Below the pieces are notes generated by a model, which was given only the letters and a program-made list of their open reading frames with translations, was not told the DNA's origin and ran no database searches. Shown here piece by piece: positions 16,446-25,184 of a DNA stretch of 64,000 nt. Each line of letters starts with the position of its first letter. Within the stretch, counting starts at the first letter, position 1. Origin of the DNA: TMP-86 sp044226865 (GTDB lineage: Bacteria; Pseudomonadota; Gammaproteobacteria; Steroidobacterales; Steroidobacteraceae); contig JBGAGE010000005.1 of the NCBI GenBank assembly GCA_044226865.1, positions 186,001-250,000 on the forward strand, given 5' to 3'. Made by a program: the position numbers and the translations under genes.

Positions 16446-17927
16446 CTAGGCCGTGCGCGACAATTCGTTGCCACGCAGCGGACGCGCATCCGAGCAGGTG
16501 ACATCGCAATCGCGCGTGGCGAAGTTCACCCGCAGTTCGGCCCAATGCGCATCGCGCGTCCAGCGCATTTGCAGGGTGGCATCATCGCTGGTGTACAGCT
16601 CGAACACGCCCTCGAAGGCCGGATGCTGGTTGCGCATGCGCATCAGCTCGCACAGCAGGCGCACCACGGGGCGCTGTGCCGCTGCGCCGATTTCCTCCGG
16701 CGTGTAGCGGTGCCGGTTGATGTCGCGGCCCACGCCGGTGCGCTCCAGCAACGCCATGTCGTTCATGCCTGCGAGCAATCCCACGTAGTACACCTGCGGG
16801 ATCCCGGGCAGGAAGAATTGCACGGCGCGTGCCAGGAGATAGGCGCGGTCATCGCGTCCCAGCGCGTCGTAGTACGTGCAGTTCACCTGGTAAAGATCGA
16901 GGTTGGAGGCGGCTGCGCCCGTCGCCTTGCGGCTGGCGCCACCGGAATTGCGGTGGATGGCTTCCACCAACGCATCCAACTCGCCTTCCGGCACGAGGCC
17001 GGGCCGGCCGGCGCGATCGGCCGGGTCCGCGCCGATGTCGACGATGCCGATGCCATCGTGCGTATCCAGCACCGTGAGCGCATTGTTCGGGCGGATCTTG
17101 ATCCACTGCTTCAGCGAGCGCGAGGTCTTGAACTCCAACGCGTGCAGCAGGAGCGGCGGCAAGGCGAAGTCGTACACCCAATCCACGCGCGCGGCGATCT
17201 CGATCTGCTTGCGGTAGTAGGAGTGGATCTCCACCAGCACTTCCATGCCAAGGTTACGTGCCTGCTGCGCGAACTCGCCGATGAACTCGAAGGTCTCCGG
17301 CAGCATGAAGCAACTCGTGCCCGCCTTCTTGATGGCATAGCCCACGGCATCCAGGCGCACCATGCGCACGCCGTTCTCGGCGAAGGTACGCAGGATGCCG
17401 GCCAGATACGCGGCGCCTTGGCTGTGGCGCACGTTGATGTCGAGCTGGTTGGGCGTGAAGGTGGTCCAGAATACGCGCTGCTCGCCATTGGCCAGCGTGC
17501 GCGTGGAGAACGGCAATCCGGGGCGCGGCCGGTAGATGGCCTTGAGCTCGGCCTCGCTGGCGCCGTCGGGAAAAATGGCCTCGCGCGTGAGGAACAGGCC
17601 GTCGTAGGGCGAAGCCGCACCACGCTGCGAAAGGTCCTGGAACTGCGGCGAATCGGCGGAGATGTGGTTGACGATCACATCGGCCATCACCTCGTAGTTC
17701 GCCGCCAGCGCGCGCACGTCCGACCAATCGCCCAGGCGCGGGTCCACGCGCGTGTGGTCGGTGGGATCGAAGCCGGCGTCGGCGCCGTCGATGGGCAGGA
17801 AGAACGGCAGGAGGTGCACGCCGCCGAACAGGCCGCGCAAAGGCCCATCGAGCAGTGCGCGCAATTTGGCCAATCCCCCGCCGCCCAGGCGGTCCACATA
17901 CGTGATCAGCTGGACGTTGTTTTTCAT
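16446..17927 (-). CDS. Sucrose phosphorylase (GH13_18)
   Basis: The 493-residue enzyme closely resembles bifidobacterial sucrose phosphorylase from end to end: VQLITYVDRLGG, DGADAGFDPTDHT, RPRPGLPF, RLDAVGYAIKKAGTSCF (nucleophile D192), EIHSYY (acid/base Glu near 232), LDTHDGIGIVD (D290) and SNLDLYQVN (with the Gln that contacts fructose/phosphate). It is cytoplasmic, without a signal peptide, and converts sucrose plus phosphate to alpha-glucose-1-phosphate and fructose. Related phosphorylases acting on glucosylglycerate or sucrose-6-phosphate differ in the loop carrying this Gln, so sucrose is the best call. No Shine-Dalgarno is visible and a -10-like TATAGT sits seven bases before the ATG. 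Confidence 0.92.
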   Translation of the reverse strand: MKNNVQLITYVDRLGGGGLAKLRALLDGPLRGLFGGVHLLPFFLPIDGADAGFDPTDHTRVDPRLGDWSDVRALAANYEVMADVIVNHISADSPQFQDLSQRGAASPYDGLFLTREAIFPDGASEAELKAIYRPRPGLPFSTRTLANGEQRVFWTTFTPNQLDINVRHSQGAAYLAGILRTFAENGVRMVRLDAVGYAIKKAGTSCFMLPETFEFIGEFAQQARNLGMEVLVEIHSYYRKQIEIAARVDWVYDFALPPLLLHALEFKTSRSLKQWIKIRPNNALTVLDTHDGIGIVDIGADPADRAGRPGLVPEGELDALVEAIHRNSGGASRKATGAAASNLDLYQVNCTYYDALGRDDRAYLLARAVQFFLPGIPQVYYVGLLAGMNDMALLERTGVGRDINRHRYTPEEIGAAAQRPVVRLLCELMRMRNQHPAFEGVFELYTSDDATLQMRWTRDAHWAELRVNFATRDCDVTCSDARPLRGNELSRTA

Positions 17928-17928
17928 T

Positions 17929-17967
17929 TGTGCAACTATATTGCAATCGATTGTAGCCAGTTGTAAA
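17929..17967. promoter_or_regulatory. LacI-type operator and promoter region, sucrose phosphorylase / permease
   Basis: TTGCAATCGATTGTA (17941-17955) matches the receptor operator in 14 of 15 positions and lies between the divergent phosphorylase and permease genes. On the minus strand the palindrome is followed by TATAGT and then, seven bases later, by ATG 17927, which would give a leaderless or nearly leaderless mRNA. A TTTACA 18 bp upstream of CAATAT is an alternative promoter pair. The operator would overlap RNA polymerase, consistent with repression. Confidence 0.68.
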
Positions 17968-18013
17968 GCGGGCGCAGCGGAACCTCGACATGCCTCGGGG
18001 TGGGGGAACCAGC

Positions 18014-19240
18014 ATGACGGCCGATTCGCGTACGCCCAACCGACGCCTGCTCAAGTGGCTCACCTGCCTGATGTTCCTCATGTTCGCCATGACCAGCGAC
18101 GCGGTGGGCAGCGTCATCCCCAAGGTCATCGAAGAATTCAAGTTGAGCATGAAGGCCGCGGGTACATTTCATTATGTGCCCATGGCGGCCATTGCGCTCG
18201 GCGCCGTGCTGCTGGGCTTTCTCGCCGACCGCATGGGCCGCAAGGCCACCATCGTCGCGGGCCTGTGCTTGTACGGCGTGGGCTCGCTGCTGTTCGCCGT
18301 GGGCAACTCGCTGGCCTTTTTCATCGTGCTGTTGGCGATCTCCGGCCTCGGCATCAGCGTGTTCAAGATCGGCGCGCTGGCGCTGATAGGTGATATCTCC
18401 AACTCCACGCGCGAGCACACCTCGCTCATGAACGCGGTGGAAGGCTTCTTCGGCGTGGGCTCCATCATCGGGCCGGCGCTGGTGGCCGTGCTGTTGCGGG
18501 CCGGCATGTCGTGGAAATGGTTGTACGTGATCGCCGCCGGCGTCTGCGCCGTGCTGCTGTTGATCGCGCTGCGCGTGCGCTATCCGGATTCGCGCGCGGC
18601 GGAAGGTGAGCGCATCGATCTCGGCCGCACCTTCCGCATGATCGGCAATCCGTACGCACTGGGCTTTTCGTCGCTGATCGCGCTGTACGTGGCCACGGAG
18701 GTGGCCATCTATGTGTGGATGCCCACCTACCTCGCCAGCTACGAGCACGAGGCGCCGCTGCTGACCGCTTATGCGCTGACGATCTTCTTCGTGTTGCGCG
18801 CGGCGGGCCGGTTCCTCGGCGCCTGGCTCCTGAATCACTATTCGTGGTCGATGGTGCTGGCCTGCTTCGGCATTGCCATCTTCGCCTGCTTCGCCGCCTC
18901 GTTGCGCGGCGGCGTGGCGGTGGCCGTGTACCTGCTGCCGCTGTCGGGGTTGTTCATGTCCATGATGTACCCGACGCTCAACTCCAAGTGCATCAGCTGC
19001 TTCGAGAAGATCGAGCACGGCGCCGCGGCCGGCGTGACGCTGTTCTTCACCGCGCTGGCCGCCGCGGCCGGCCCGCTGGCCATGGCGGTGGTCAGCGATC
19101 AGTTCGGCAGCGCCGCCGCGGGATTCGCGCTCGCAACGAATTTTGCCGGCCTGCTGGCGCTGGGGCTGGTCTACAACTGGCTGCGCGCACCCGCCGCGGC
19201 GCGCCTGGCGCAACGCGACTCGGCGCAGGCCGCGCACTGA
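18014..19240 (+). CDS. MFS sugar permease (sucrose porter-like)
   Basis: The 408-residue protein has twelve predicted membrane segments and the major-facilitator loop motif GFLADRMGRKAT between segments 2 and 3. ATG 18014 is preceded by GGGGG at seven bases; an ATG at 17990 is less well placed. Divergent placement from sucrose phosphorylase with a shared LacI-type operator, and the LacI gene just downstream, make sucrose (or the trimmed oligosaccharide) the likely substrate, as for SuxC of Xanthomonas. It would move sugar from periplasm to cytoplasm by proton symport. Confidence 0.82.
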   Translation: MTADSRTPNRRLLKWLTCLMFLMFAMTSDAVGSVIPKVIEEFKLSMKAAGTFHYVPMAAIALGAVLLGFLADRMGRKATIVAGLCLYGVGSLLFAVGNSLAFFIVLLAISGLGISVFKIGALALIGDISNSTREHTSLMNAVEGFFGVGSIIGPALVAVLLRAGMSWKWLYVIAAGVCAVLLLIALRVRYPDSRAAEGERIDLGRTFRMIGNPYALGFSSLIALYVATEVAIYVWMPTYLASYEHEAPLLTAYALTIFFVLRAAGRFLGAWLLNHYSWSMVLACFGIAIFACFAASLRGGVAVAVYLLPLSGLFMSMMYPTLNSKCISCFEKIEHGAAAGVTLFFTALAAAAGPLAMAVVSDQFGSAAAGFALATNFAGLLALGLVYNWLRAPAAARLAQRDSAQAAH

Positions 19241-19261
19241 CGCGCGACGCTCACTGACGCG

Positions 19262-20308
19262 TCAGTTCTTGCGGCGCCCCGCGGACGCCATGCTCGATTC
19301 ACGCACCACCAGTTCCGCCGGCATGGTCGCGGAGGGCGTGTTCTCGCCATTCATGCGCCGGAACAACAAGTCCACCATGATGTGCGCACCGCGCTGCAGG
19401 TCCTGGCGCACCGAGCTCAGGGGCGGATTGAAATAGCTCGCCATGGCCAGATCGTCATAGCCCACCACGGCGACATCGCCGGGAACGGATTTTCCCGCCG
19501 CGGTGAGCGCGCGGATGGCGCTCATGGCGATGACGTCGGAGGCGGCCACCACCGCATCGAAGCTGGCGCCGCTGTTGATGAAGGCACGCATGGCCTCGTA
19601 GGCCGTATCGGCGGTGAGATGCGCCGGCACGCTGCGTGGTCCTGCCGCATCGCGCGGTCCGTTTGCCAGGGCGGTCTTGTAGCCTTCGAATCGCAGGCGG
19701 ATTTCAGGGATCGACGGTTCGCCGAAGAACACGATCTGCCGCCGTCCGCTCTTGAGCAGATGCTCGGTGGCCGCCATGGCGCCGGCCACGTTGTCCGTGC
19801 CCACCGTGCAGTAGGATTGCCTGTCCAGGTGACCGCCCCACACCACCAGCGGCAGGTAGCGCTCGGCGGCGGCCTCCAGGGCCTTGTGCTCGGTGCTCTG
19901 GCCGATCACGAGGATGCCATCGGAGCGGTTCGAGCCGATCAACTGCAGGAGCCAATCGCCCATGGGCGGCAGCACCTTCTGCAGGAACACCCCATAACCG
20001 CGTTGGGTGATCTCATCGGCGATGTAGCCCAGCATCTCCACGAAGAAAGGATCGGTGAGCGGTTGGCTGGCTTCATGGCCCAGCGGAATCACCACGCTCA
20101 GGATCTGCGTGCGCTGCAGGCGCAGGTTGCGCGCCGTGCTGTTGACCACGTAGCCGTGCTCCTGCGCCAGGCGCATGATCTCCTGGCGCTGCGTCTTTTC
20201 CACGAGCTTGCTGCCCGCGAGCGCGCGCGACACGGTGGACACCGACACCCCGGCAATGCGGGCGATGTCGGTCATCTTGGCGGGTTCGTGGCGGCGGCGC
20301 TTGGGCAT
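19262..20308 (-). CDS. LacI-family transcriptional repressor of the sugar locus
   Basis: This 348-residue regulator has an N-terminal helix-turn-helix (MTDIARIAGVSVSTVSRAL, about 12-30), the hinge helix segment and a periplasmic-binding-protein-like effector domain (ILVIGQSTEH, VVGYDDLAMASYFNPPLSSVRQ). It is convergent with the permease and lies three bases after the small membrane protein gene 20312-20725. The palindromes at 14952-14978 and 17941-17955 are its probable operators; a sugar or sugar phosphate would relieve repression. No palindrome of this type was seen upstream of the gene itself, so autoregulation is not supported. Confidence 0.9.
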   Translation of the reverse strand: MPKRRRHEPAKMTDIARIAGVSVSTVSRALAGSKLVEKTQRQEIMRLAQEHGYVVNSTARNLRLQRTQILSVVIPLGHEASQPLTDPFFVEMLGYIADEITQRGYGVFLQKVLPPMGDWLLQLIGSNRSDGILVIGQSTEHKALEAAAERYLPLVVWGGHLDRQSYCTVGTDNVAGAMAATEHLLKSGRRQIVFFGEPSIPEIRLRFEGYKTALANGPRDAAGPRSVPAHLTADTAYEAMRAFINSGASFDAVVAASDVIAMSAIRALTAAGKSVPGDVAVVGYDDLAMASYFNPPLSSVRQDLQRGAHIMVDLLFRRMNGENTPSATMPAELVVRESSMASAGRRKN

Positions 20309-20311
20309 GCG

Positions 20312-20725
20312 TCAGCGCTGGACCTCTTCCACTACGGCCTGACCCGACACACGCGCCTGGATCAGCGCCCAGCAAAGGCCGATGGTAAGCAGGAAGGCGA
20401 TGACCAGCAGCACGACCCAGGTGAGCACGCCTTCGCTCGACAGGCTGAACCAGCCCCAACTGATGAACAACCACACGGCCGCTGCGCAGATGGCAAGGCC
20501 CAGCGTCACGCCCAGGGTGCCCAGCGAGCGCCAGGTGGCGTGGACGAAGAAGATCCACACGGCCAGCAGCGCCAGACCCGCCACCACCTGCAGCGGCTGC
20601 AGGTGAGGAAAGGCGGCGCCGGCCCAATGCAGGAAGGAGTGGCCGGACGGATTGTAGGTGCACAGCACCAGGGCCAGAGAGGCGACGAAGCGGGCGGCGA
20701 CACCCGCAAGGCTCAAACGTTGCAC
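20312..20725 (-). CDS. Small four-helix membrane protein (DUF6524-like)
   Basis: From GTG 20725 (GAGGA eight bases upstream) the product has 137 residues and about four hydrophobic helices, with VLCTYNPSGHSFLHW after the first, a segment I associate with the DUF6524 family of unknown function. The open frame extends to 21058 but that part is arginine/proline rich and overlaps the opposite gene, so it is not used. It lies directly upstream of the LacI gene on the same strand and may share its promoter; a functional link to sugar use is not evident. Confidence 0.72.
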   Translation of the reverse strand: MQRLSLAGVAARFVASLALVLCTYNPSGHSFLHWAGAAFPHLQPLQVVAGLALLAVWIFFVHATWRSLGTLGVTLGLAICAAAVWLFISWGWFSLSSEGVLTWVVLLVIAFLLTIGLCWALIQARVSGQAVVEEVQR

Positions 20726-20862
20726 GACGAAATTCCTCAGTGATGAAGCGGGCCTCTCGCCCGGCGAACCGGCATGGTAGCGCGCCGACGCGCTCCAGTG
20801 CATCATGCGCCATTCTCGCCGGGGCGCCGCCCCGGCGCTTGACCTTCGAGGGGAGAACCAGC

Positions 20863-22143
20863 TTGCGGAACGCGAATCTTCATCGACTTGGCCGTGCCGC
20901 GGTGATCGCCCATTCCTGCCATGCATCCCCGCGCGGCATGGCCGCCCTGTTCCTCGCCGCCTGCGTGCTCGCGCCGACACTTGCCGGCGCCTACCCCGCG
21001 CCGCCGCCCGACCCGTCCCTGCCCGCCTCCACGGTGCCGGTGGCGATCCAGCAGGCACGCCGCGCCATGCTGGACCCTGACACCAACGTGCTCACTTTCC
21101 ACAACATGGACGAGCTGTTCACCACCCGCAGCGTGCCGCGGTCCGGTCCCGTGTGGACCATTCCCCACGCCGACCATGCGCTCGATTTCACTTATGACTT
21201 CAAGGGCCAGCGCCATACGCCGGAGCAATTCCTGGAGCGCACCTTCACCAACGCGTTGCTGGTGATCAAAGACGGCCGCATCGTCTACGAGAACTACCGC
21301 AACGGAACGCACGACAATACGCGCTTCATGGCCTGGTCGATGACCAAGTCCATCACCTCTATTCTCATCGGCTGCGCGCTGCAGGAAGGCCGCATCCATT
21401 CCATCGACGATGCGGTGACCCAGTACCTGCCCGAACTGAAGGGCGGCGCCTACGAGGGCGTGTCGATCCGCCACATCCTGCAGATGCGCTCGGGCGCGCA
21501 GTACGAGGAGCGTTACGACTTCGGCAATCCGGGCGTCGCGGCGCGCAATCATGAGCTGGCGCTGGTGCAGAACGTGGTGCGCTTCGCCGACGTGGCGCGC
21601 ACGCTCAAGCGCGCGCATCCGCCGGGACAGGTGTGGGAGTACAAGACCATCGATACGGCGGTGCTCGGCTGGCTGCTGGAGCGCGTCAGCGGCGGCAGCA
21701 CCGTGGCCGCGTACACGGCGCAGCGCCTGTGGGAACCGCTGGGCATGGAGAACGATGGCTTCTACATCATGGATGGCCTGCCCGGCGTGGGGCGCGAGTT
21801 CAGCGGCGCGGGCTTCAATGCCACGGCGCGGGATTTCGCGCGTATCGGGCTCATGATGCTGGCCGGTGGCGAAGCCAATGGCCGGCGCATCCTGCCGGAA
21901 AGCTGGGTGCGTGAATCCACGCGCACCACCGGTGGCCCGGGGCCGGGCTACGGCTACCAATGGTGGACCTTCCCCGGCACGCGCGCCTTCCAGGCGATCG
22001 GCCTGCAGGGCCAGCATATTTTCGTGGATCCCGATACACGCACGGTGATCGTGAAGTTGAGCTACGTGCCGCCGGGAAACATGGAGGCCGACGAGGAGGC
22101 GGATGCCTTCATGCTGGCCGCCGCCGCCTGGCAGCCTCGCTAG
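20863..22143 (+). CDS. Exported serine hydrolase (beta-lactamase class C fold)
   Basis: This 426-residue protein carries the Ser-x-x-Lys motif SMTKS in MAWSMTKSITSILIG and a Tyr in WEYKTIDTAVLGW at the position of the YxN element, as in class C beta-lactamase-related esterases and peptidases. A signal-like segment (MAALFLAACVLAPTLAGA) places it outside the cytoplasm. The start is taken as TTG 20863, which follows GAGGGGAG by seven bases; the frame extends upstream to 20740 without a good ribosome site. Substrate unknown: esterase, D-aminopeptidase or amide hydrolase are possible. No evidence that it confers drug resistance. Confidence 0.82.
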   Translation: MRNANLHRLGRAAVIAHSCHASPRGMAALFLAACVLAPTLAGAYPAPPPDPSLPASTVPVAIQQARRAMLDPDTNVLTFHNMDELFTTRSVPRSGPVWTIPHADHALDFTYDFKGQRHTPEQFLERTFTNALLVIKDGRIVYENYRNGTHDNTRFMAWSMTKSITSILIGCALQEGRIHSIDDAVTQYLPELKGGAYEGVSIRHILQMRSGAQYEERYDFGNPGVAARNHELALVQNVVRFADVARTLKRAHPPGQVWEYKTIDTAVLGWLLERVSGGSTVAAYTAQRLWEPLGMENDGFYIMDGLPGVGREFSGAGFNATARDFARIGLMMLAGGEANGRRILPESWVRESTRTTGGPGPGYGYQWWTFPGTRAFQAIGLQGQHIFVDPDTRTVIVKLSYVPPGNMEADEEADAFMLAAAAWQPR

Positions 22144-22179
22144 CGCAGGGCCGTCGCCGCGCGCGTCTGCTACGCGCGT

Positions 22180-22797
22180 CTAGAACCAGTTGTAGTTGAA
22201 GCTGATGCTGATGCGTTCGGCGGCGCTCGGGTTGGGCGCCACTTCGTGCCGCAGCCAGCTCTCGAACAGCACCACGGTGCCCGCTTCCGCCGGCACCTTC
22301 ACCCACGGCTGCTGATCGCGCGGTGCGTCCCGGCGGCGCGGTGGCGCCGCCATGAAGCGATCCAGGCGCGGATCCTCGAATTTCAGCGCCGAGCATCCGC
22401 GCGGCGTCTTCACGTAGTACGTGCCGCTGATGGTGGACAGCGGATGCAGGTGCAGCCCGTGCACCACCTGCCGCGGCATGATGTTCACCCAGCAATCGGT
22501 CATCGCCAATTCACGCCCGCCGAGATCCAACTGCAGTGACTGCGCATACGCGCTGACGTGGCGGTCGAGCCGGCGGCGCAACTCCTCGAAGTTGGGCGAG
22601 ATCTCGTGCATGCGATGCACCGAGTTATACGAGGTGAAGCCGCCCGGATAATTCCGTTCTGACCAGCGCCGTCCGGCGGCATCGTCCTCGCGCAATTGCA
22701 GGCATTCGGCCAGCAGGCGGCGGTTGAGCACGGCAGCGCCCCCGCGGCGCAGCGGCGCCCTGTAGATGAGCGTGGGAAACAGTGCTTCGACCGGCAT
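22180..22797 (-). CDS. 2OG-Fe(II) oxygenase-like protein (TIGR02466 type)
   Basis: The 205-residue protein begins VEALFPTLIYRAPL, the typical N-terminus of the putative 2OG-Fe(II) oxygenase family, and has HGLHLHPLSTISGTYYVKTP (H113/H116/H118), a distal His in ESWLRHEV (H184) and Arg195 in ERISISFNYNWF. It is a single-domain paralogue of the C-terminal part of 14987-16405. The substrate is unknown. It is the last gene of the closely packed minus-strand series that starts near 27.2 kb, 24 bases after the cation transporter. Confidence 0.8.
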   Translation of the reverse strand: MPVEALFPTLIYRAPLRRGGAAVLNRRLLAECLQLREDDAAGRRWSERNYPGGFTSYNSVHRMHEISPNFEELRRRLDRHVSAYAQSLQLDLGGRELAMTDCWVNIMPRQVVHGLHLHPLSTISGTYYVKTPRGCSALKFEDPRLDRFMAAPPRRRDAPRDQQPWVKVPAEAGTVVLFESWLRHEVAPNPSAAERISISFNYNWF

Positions 22798-22821
22798 GCC
22801 GGGGCTGCGCGCTGCGGGGCT

Positions 22822-23847
22822 TCAGGCGGCGGCGCCGGGCGCGCCGTGGCAGGCGCTGCTGCACACGGTCTGTTCGATCTGCAGCGTCGCATGATCGATG
22901 CGGAACTTGCTTTGCAGGCCATCGCTGATTGCATCCAGCAATTTGCCGCCCGCATCGCCCTGCGGCACGACCAGGTGCGCGGTGAGCGCAACGCTGGTGG
23001 TGGACAGCGCCCACACATGCAGGTCGTGCACCTCGGCCACGCCGCCGTGCCCCTCGATGAAGCGCTTGATCGCTGCTGAATCCAGGTTTGCCGGCACGCC
23101 ATCCAGCGACAGGTGCAGCGCATCACGCAACAATCCCCAGCTGCCCCACAGGATCACCGCCACCACGGTCAGGCTCACTGCCGGGTCGATCCAGCGCAGG
23201 CCGGTCTTGAGGATGATGAAGCCCGAGATGACCACGCCCACCGACACGGCCGCGTCAGCCGCCATGTGCAGGAAGGCGGCGCGCACGTTCATGTCTTCCT
23301 GATGACCGGCATGCAGGAGCCATGCGCTCACGCCGTTGATCAGGATGCCGGCGCCAGCCACCCACATCACGGTCACCCCGGCCACCGGCGGTGGCGCGAC
23401 GAAGCGGCCGATGGCCTCCCAGGCAATGGCGCCGCAGGCCACCAGCAGCAACACGGCATTGCCCAGCGCCGCGAGCACGGAGGAGCGCCCCAGCCCATAG
23501 GTGAAACGCGCGCCCGCGGGCCGGCGCGACAAGGCCATGGCGCCCCAGGCGGCGATCAATCCGAGCACGTCGCTGAAATTGTGGCCGGCATCGGCGATCA
23601 GTGCGATGGAGTTCGACAGCCAGCCGAACACGCCCTCGACGCCGACGAAGACCAGGTTGAGGACGATGGCGATGACGATGGGGGTCTCGAACCGCCCCTT
23701 GGGGGAGCCGTGGTGGTGGTGGTGCGGAAAGGCGCCGCCGGAATGCTCAGCCCCATGAGCATGACCATGCCCCTCATCGTGCGCATGGTCATGATCGTGG
23801 CCGCCGTGGCCATGACCCGAGACGTGCGAATGCGGTCCGCTGCTCAT
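22822..23847 (-). CDS. CDF-family zinc/cobalt/cadmium efflux transporter
   Basis: The 341-residue protein has a very His-rich N-terminus (about 20 His in the first 48 residues), a metal buffer typical of cation diffusion facilitators, then six membrane helices with SIALIADAGHNFSDVLGL (the HxxxD metal site of helix 2) and NVRAAFLHMAADAAVSVGV (helix 5). It exports divalent metal, most often Zn(II), from the cytoplasm in exchange for protons. Its ATG overlaps the stop of the upstream MFS gene (ATGA), so the two are translated together. Confidence 0.92.
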   Translation of the reverse strand: MSSGPHSHVSGHGHGGHDHDHAHDEGHGHAHGAEHSGGAFPHHHHHGSPKGRFETPIVIAIVLNLVFVGVEGVFGWLSNSIALIADAGHNFSDVLGLIAAWGAMALSRRPAGARFTYGLGRSSVLAALGNAVLLLVACGAIAWEAIGRFVAPPPVAGVTVMWVAGAGILINGVSAWLLHAGHQEDMNVRAAFLHMAADAAVSVGVVISGFIILKTGLRWIDPAVSLTVVAVILWGSWGLLRDALHLSLDGVPANLDSAAIKRFIEGHGGVAEVHDLHVWALSTTSVALTAHLVVPQGDAGGKLLDAISDGLQSKFRIDHATLQIEQTVCSSACHGAPGAAA

Positions 23848-25184
23848 TTGGGAATTCTAGCCGAGCTTGCCTCAGCCGTATGCTCATCGAAGGTATTCAT
23901 GCGCCATAACATGGGAAACCACACCCGTGCCCACAGGAACGCCACCGCCAGGGTCAGCACCCCACCCAGGACCAGCGAGGGAATCAATCCGAACCAGGCG
24001 GCGGTGACGCCGGATTCGAACTCACCCAGCTCGTTGGAGGCGCCGATGAACACCGAGTTCACCGAACTGACCCGGCCGCGGATGTGGTCCGGCGTTTCCA
24101 TCTGCACCAGGATGTGGCGGATGAACACGCTCACCATGTCGCCCGCGCCGAGCACGGCAAGCGACAACAGCGCCAGCCACACCTCGCGCGACAGTGCGTA
24201 GACGATGGTCGCGATGCCGAACACGATCACGCCGCCGAACATCCACGCGCCCACGCGGCGGTTGATCGGGCGGAAAGCCAGCACCACCGCGGTGATGCCG
24301 GCCCCCACGCCGGGCGCGGCGCGCAACAGGCCGAACACGTCGGGCCCGGCGTGCAGCACGTCGCGCGTGAAGGCCGGCAACAGCGCAGTGGCGCCGCCGA
24401 ACAACACGGCAAACAGGTCGAGCGAAATGGCACCGAGCACGGGCTTGCGCTGCCACACGAAGCGAAAGCCCTCGAGCAGCTGGCGCATGGAGAAGTCACT
24501 GTCGGCATGCGCGGGCTTGTGAGCCCGGGTCATCGACATGAGCAGCACGGCGGCGGCGAACATCCCCGCCACCACTGCATATACGAGCTCGGCGCCGCTG
24601 TCGGCTGAGCTGCCGATGCCGGTGCCGGCGGATGGGCCGATGCCGGTGGTCGCAGGCATGACGCCGGACGCCAGCGAATACAGCACTCCGCCCAGGCTGG
24701 GACCGACCACGGTGGCGATCTGCCAGGAGGTGGAATTCAAGGCCACCGCATTGCTGAAGGCCTGCGGTGGCACGAGGTTGGGCATGATGGCCTGCGCCGC
24801 CGGCGCGTGAAAGGCGCGTGCGATGCCAAGACCACCGAGCGCGATGAAGATGGGAGCGACGCTTTTCACCTGGTAATGCGTCATGGCCAGCAGCGCGAGC
24901 GCGCAGGCCAGCAGCGCCACGTTGCACAACACGAGCACCCGCCGGCGATCGAAACGGTCGGCGGCGTGGCCCGCGAACAACGCGAGCGCCACGAACGGCA
25001 GGAACTGCGACAGGCCGATGAGGCCCAGGTCGATGAGCCGGCCGGTCATCTGGTACACCTGCCAGCCCACGGCCACCACCAGCATCTGCGAGGCCACGGA
25101 CGTGCAGAACTTCGCGAGCATGAACAGCGAGAAATCGCGATGCGCGAACGCCGCGAAGCCTCCCATTTGGCTGGCGGAACTCAC
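23844..25184 (-). CDS. MFS exporter (EntS/MFS_3 type)
   Basis: This 446-residue protein has twelve hydrophobic segments, an FAGHAADRFDRRRVL loop after helix 2 and PDHIRGRVSSVNSVF in the second half, fitting the MFS_3/enterobactin-exporter-like group. The substrate is unknown. A cytoplasmic-side insert around residues 175-195 reads TGIGPSAGTGIGSSADSG, an imperfect eight-residue tandem duplication. It overlaps the flanking genes by four bases on each side (ATGA), indicating one transcript. Confidence 0.85.
   Translation of the reverse strand: MSSASQMGGFAAFAHRDFSLFMLAKFCTSVASQMLVVAVGWQVYQMTGRLIDLGLIGLSQFLPFVALALFAGHAADRFDRRRVLVLCNVALLACALALLAMTHYQVKSVAPIFIALGGLGIARAFHAPAAQAIMPNLVPPQAFSNAVALNSTSWQIATVVGPSLGGVLYSLASGVMPATTGIGPSAGTGIGSSADSGAELVYAVVAGMFAAAVLLMSMTRAHKPAHADSDFSMRQLLEGFRFVWQRKPVLGAISLDLFAVLFGGATALLPAFTRDVLHAGPDVFGLLRAAPGVGAGITAVVLAFRPINRRVGAWMFGGVIVFGIATIVYALSREVWLALLSLAVLGAGDMVSVFIRHILVQMETPDHIRGRVSSVNSVFIGASNELGEFESGVTAAWFGLIPSLVLGGVLTLAVAFLWARVWFPMLWRMNTFDEHTAEASSARIPK

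Noticed and set aside
19253..19266. ACTGACGCGTCAGT palindrome as an operator
   Set aside because: It lies at the junction of two convergent gene ends, where no promoter is expected.
20726..21058. N-terminal extension of the small membrane protein gene 20312-20725
   Set aside because: The extension is Arg/Pro-rich without family similarity, overlaps the start of the opposite serine hydrolase gene, and GTG 20725 has a good ribosome site.
20863..22143. Beta-lactamase resistance gene
   Set aside because: The SxxK motif is shared with many esterases and peptidases, and no other beta-lactamase-specific feature was seen.
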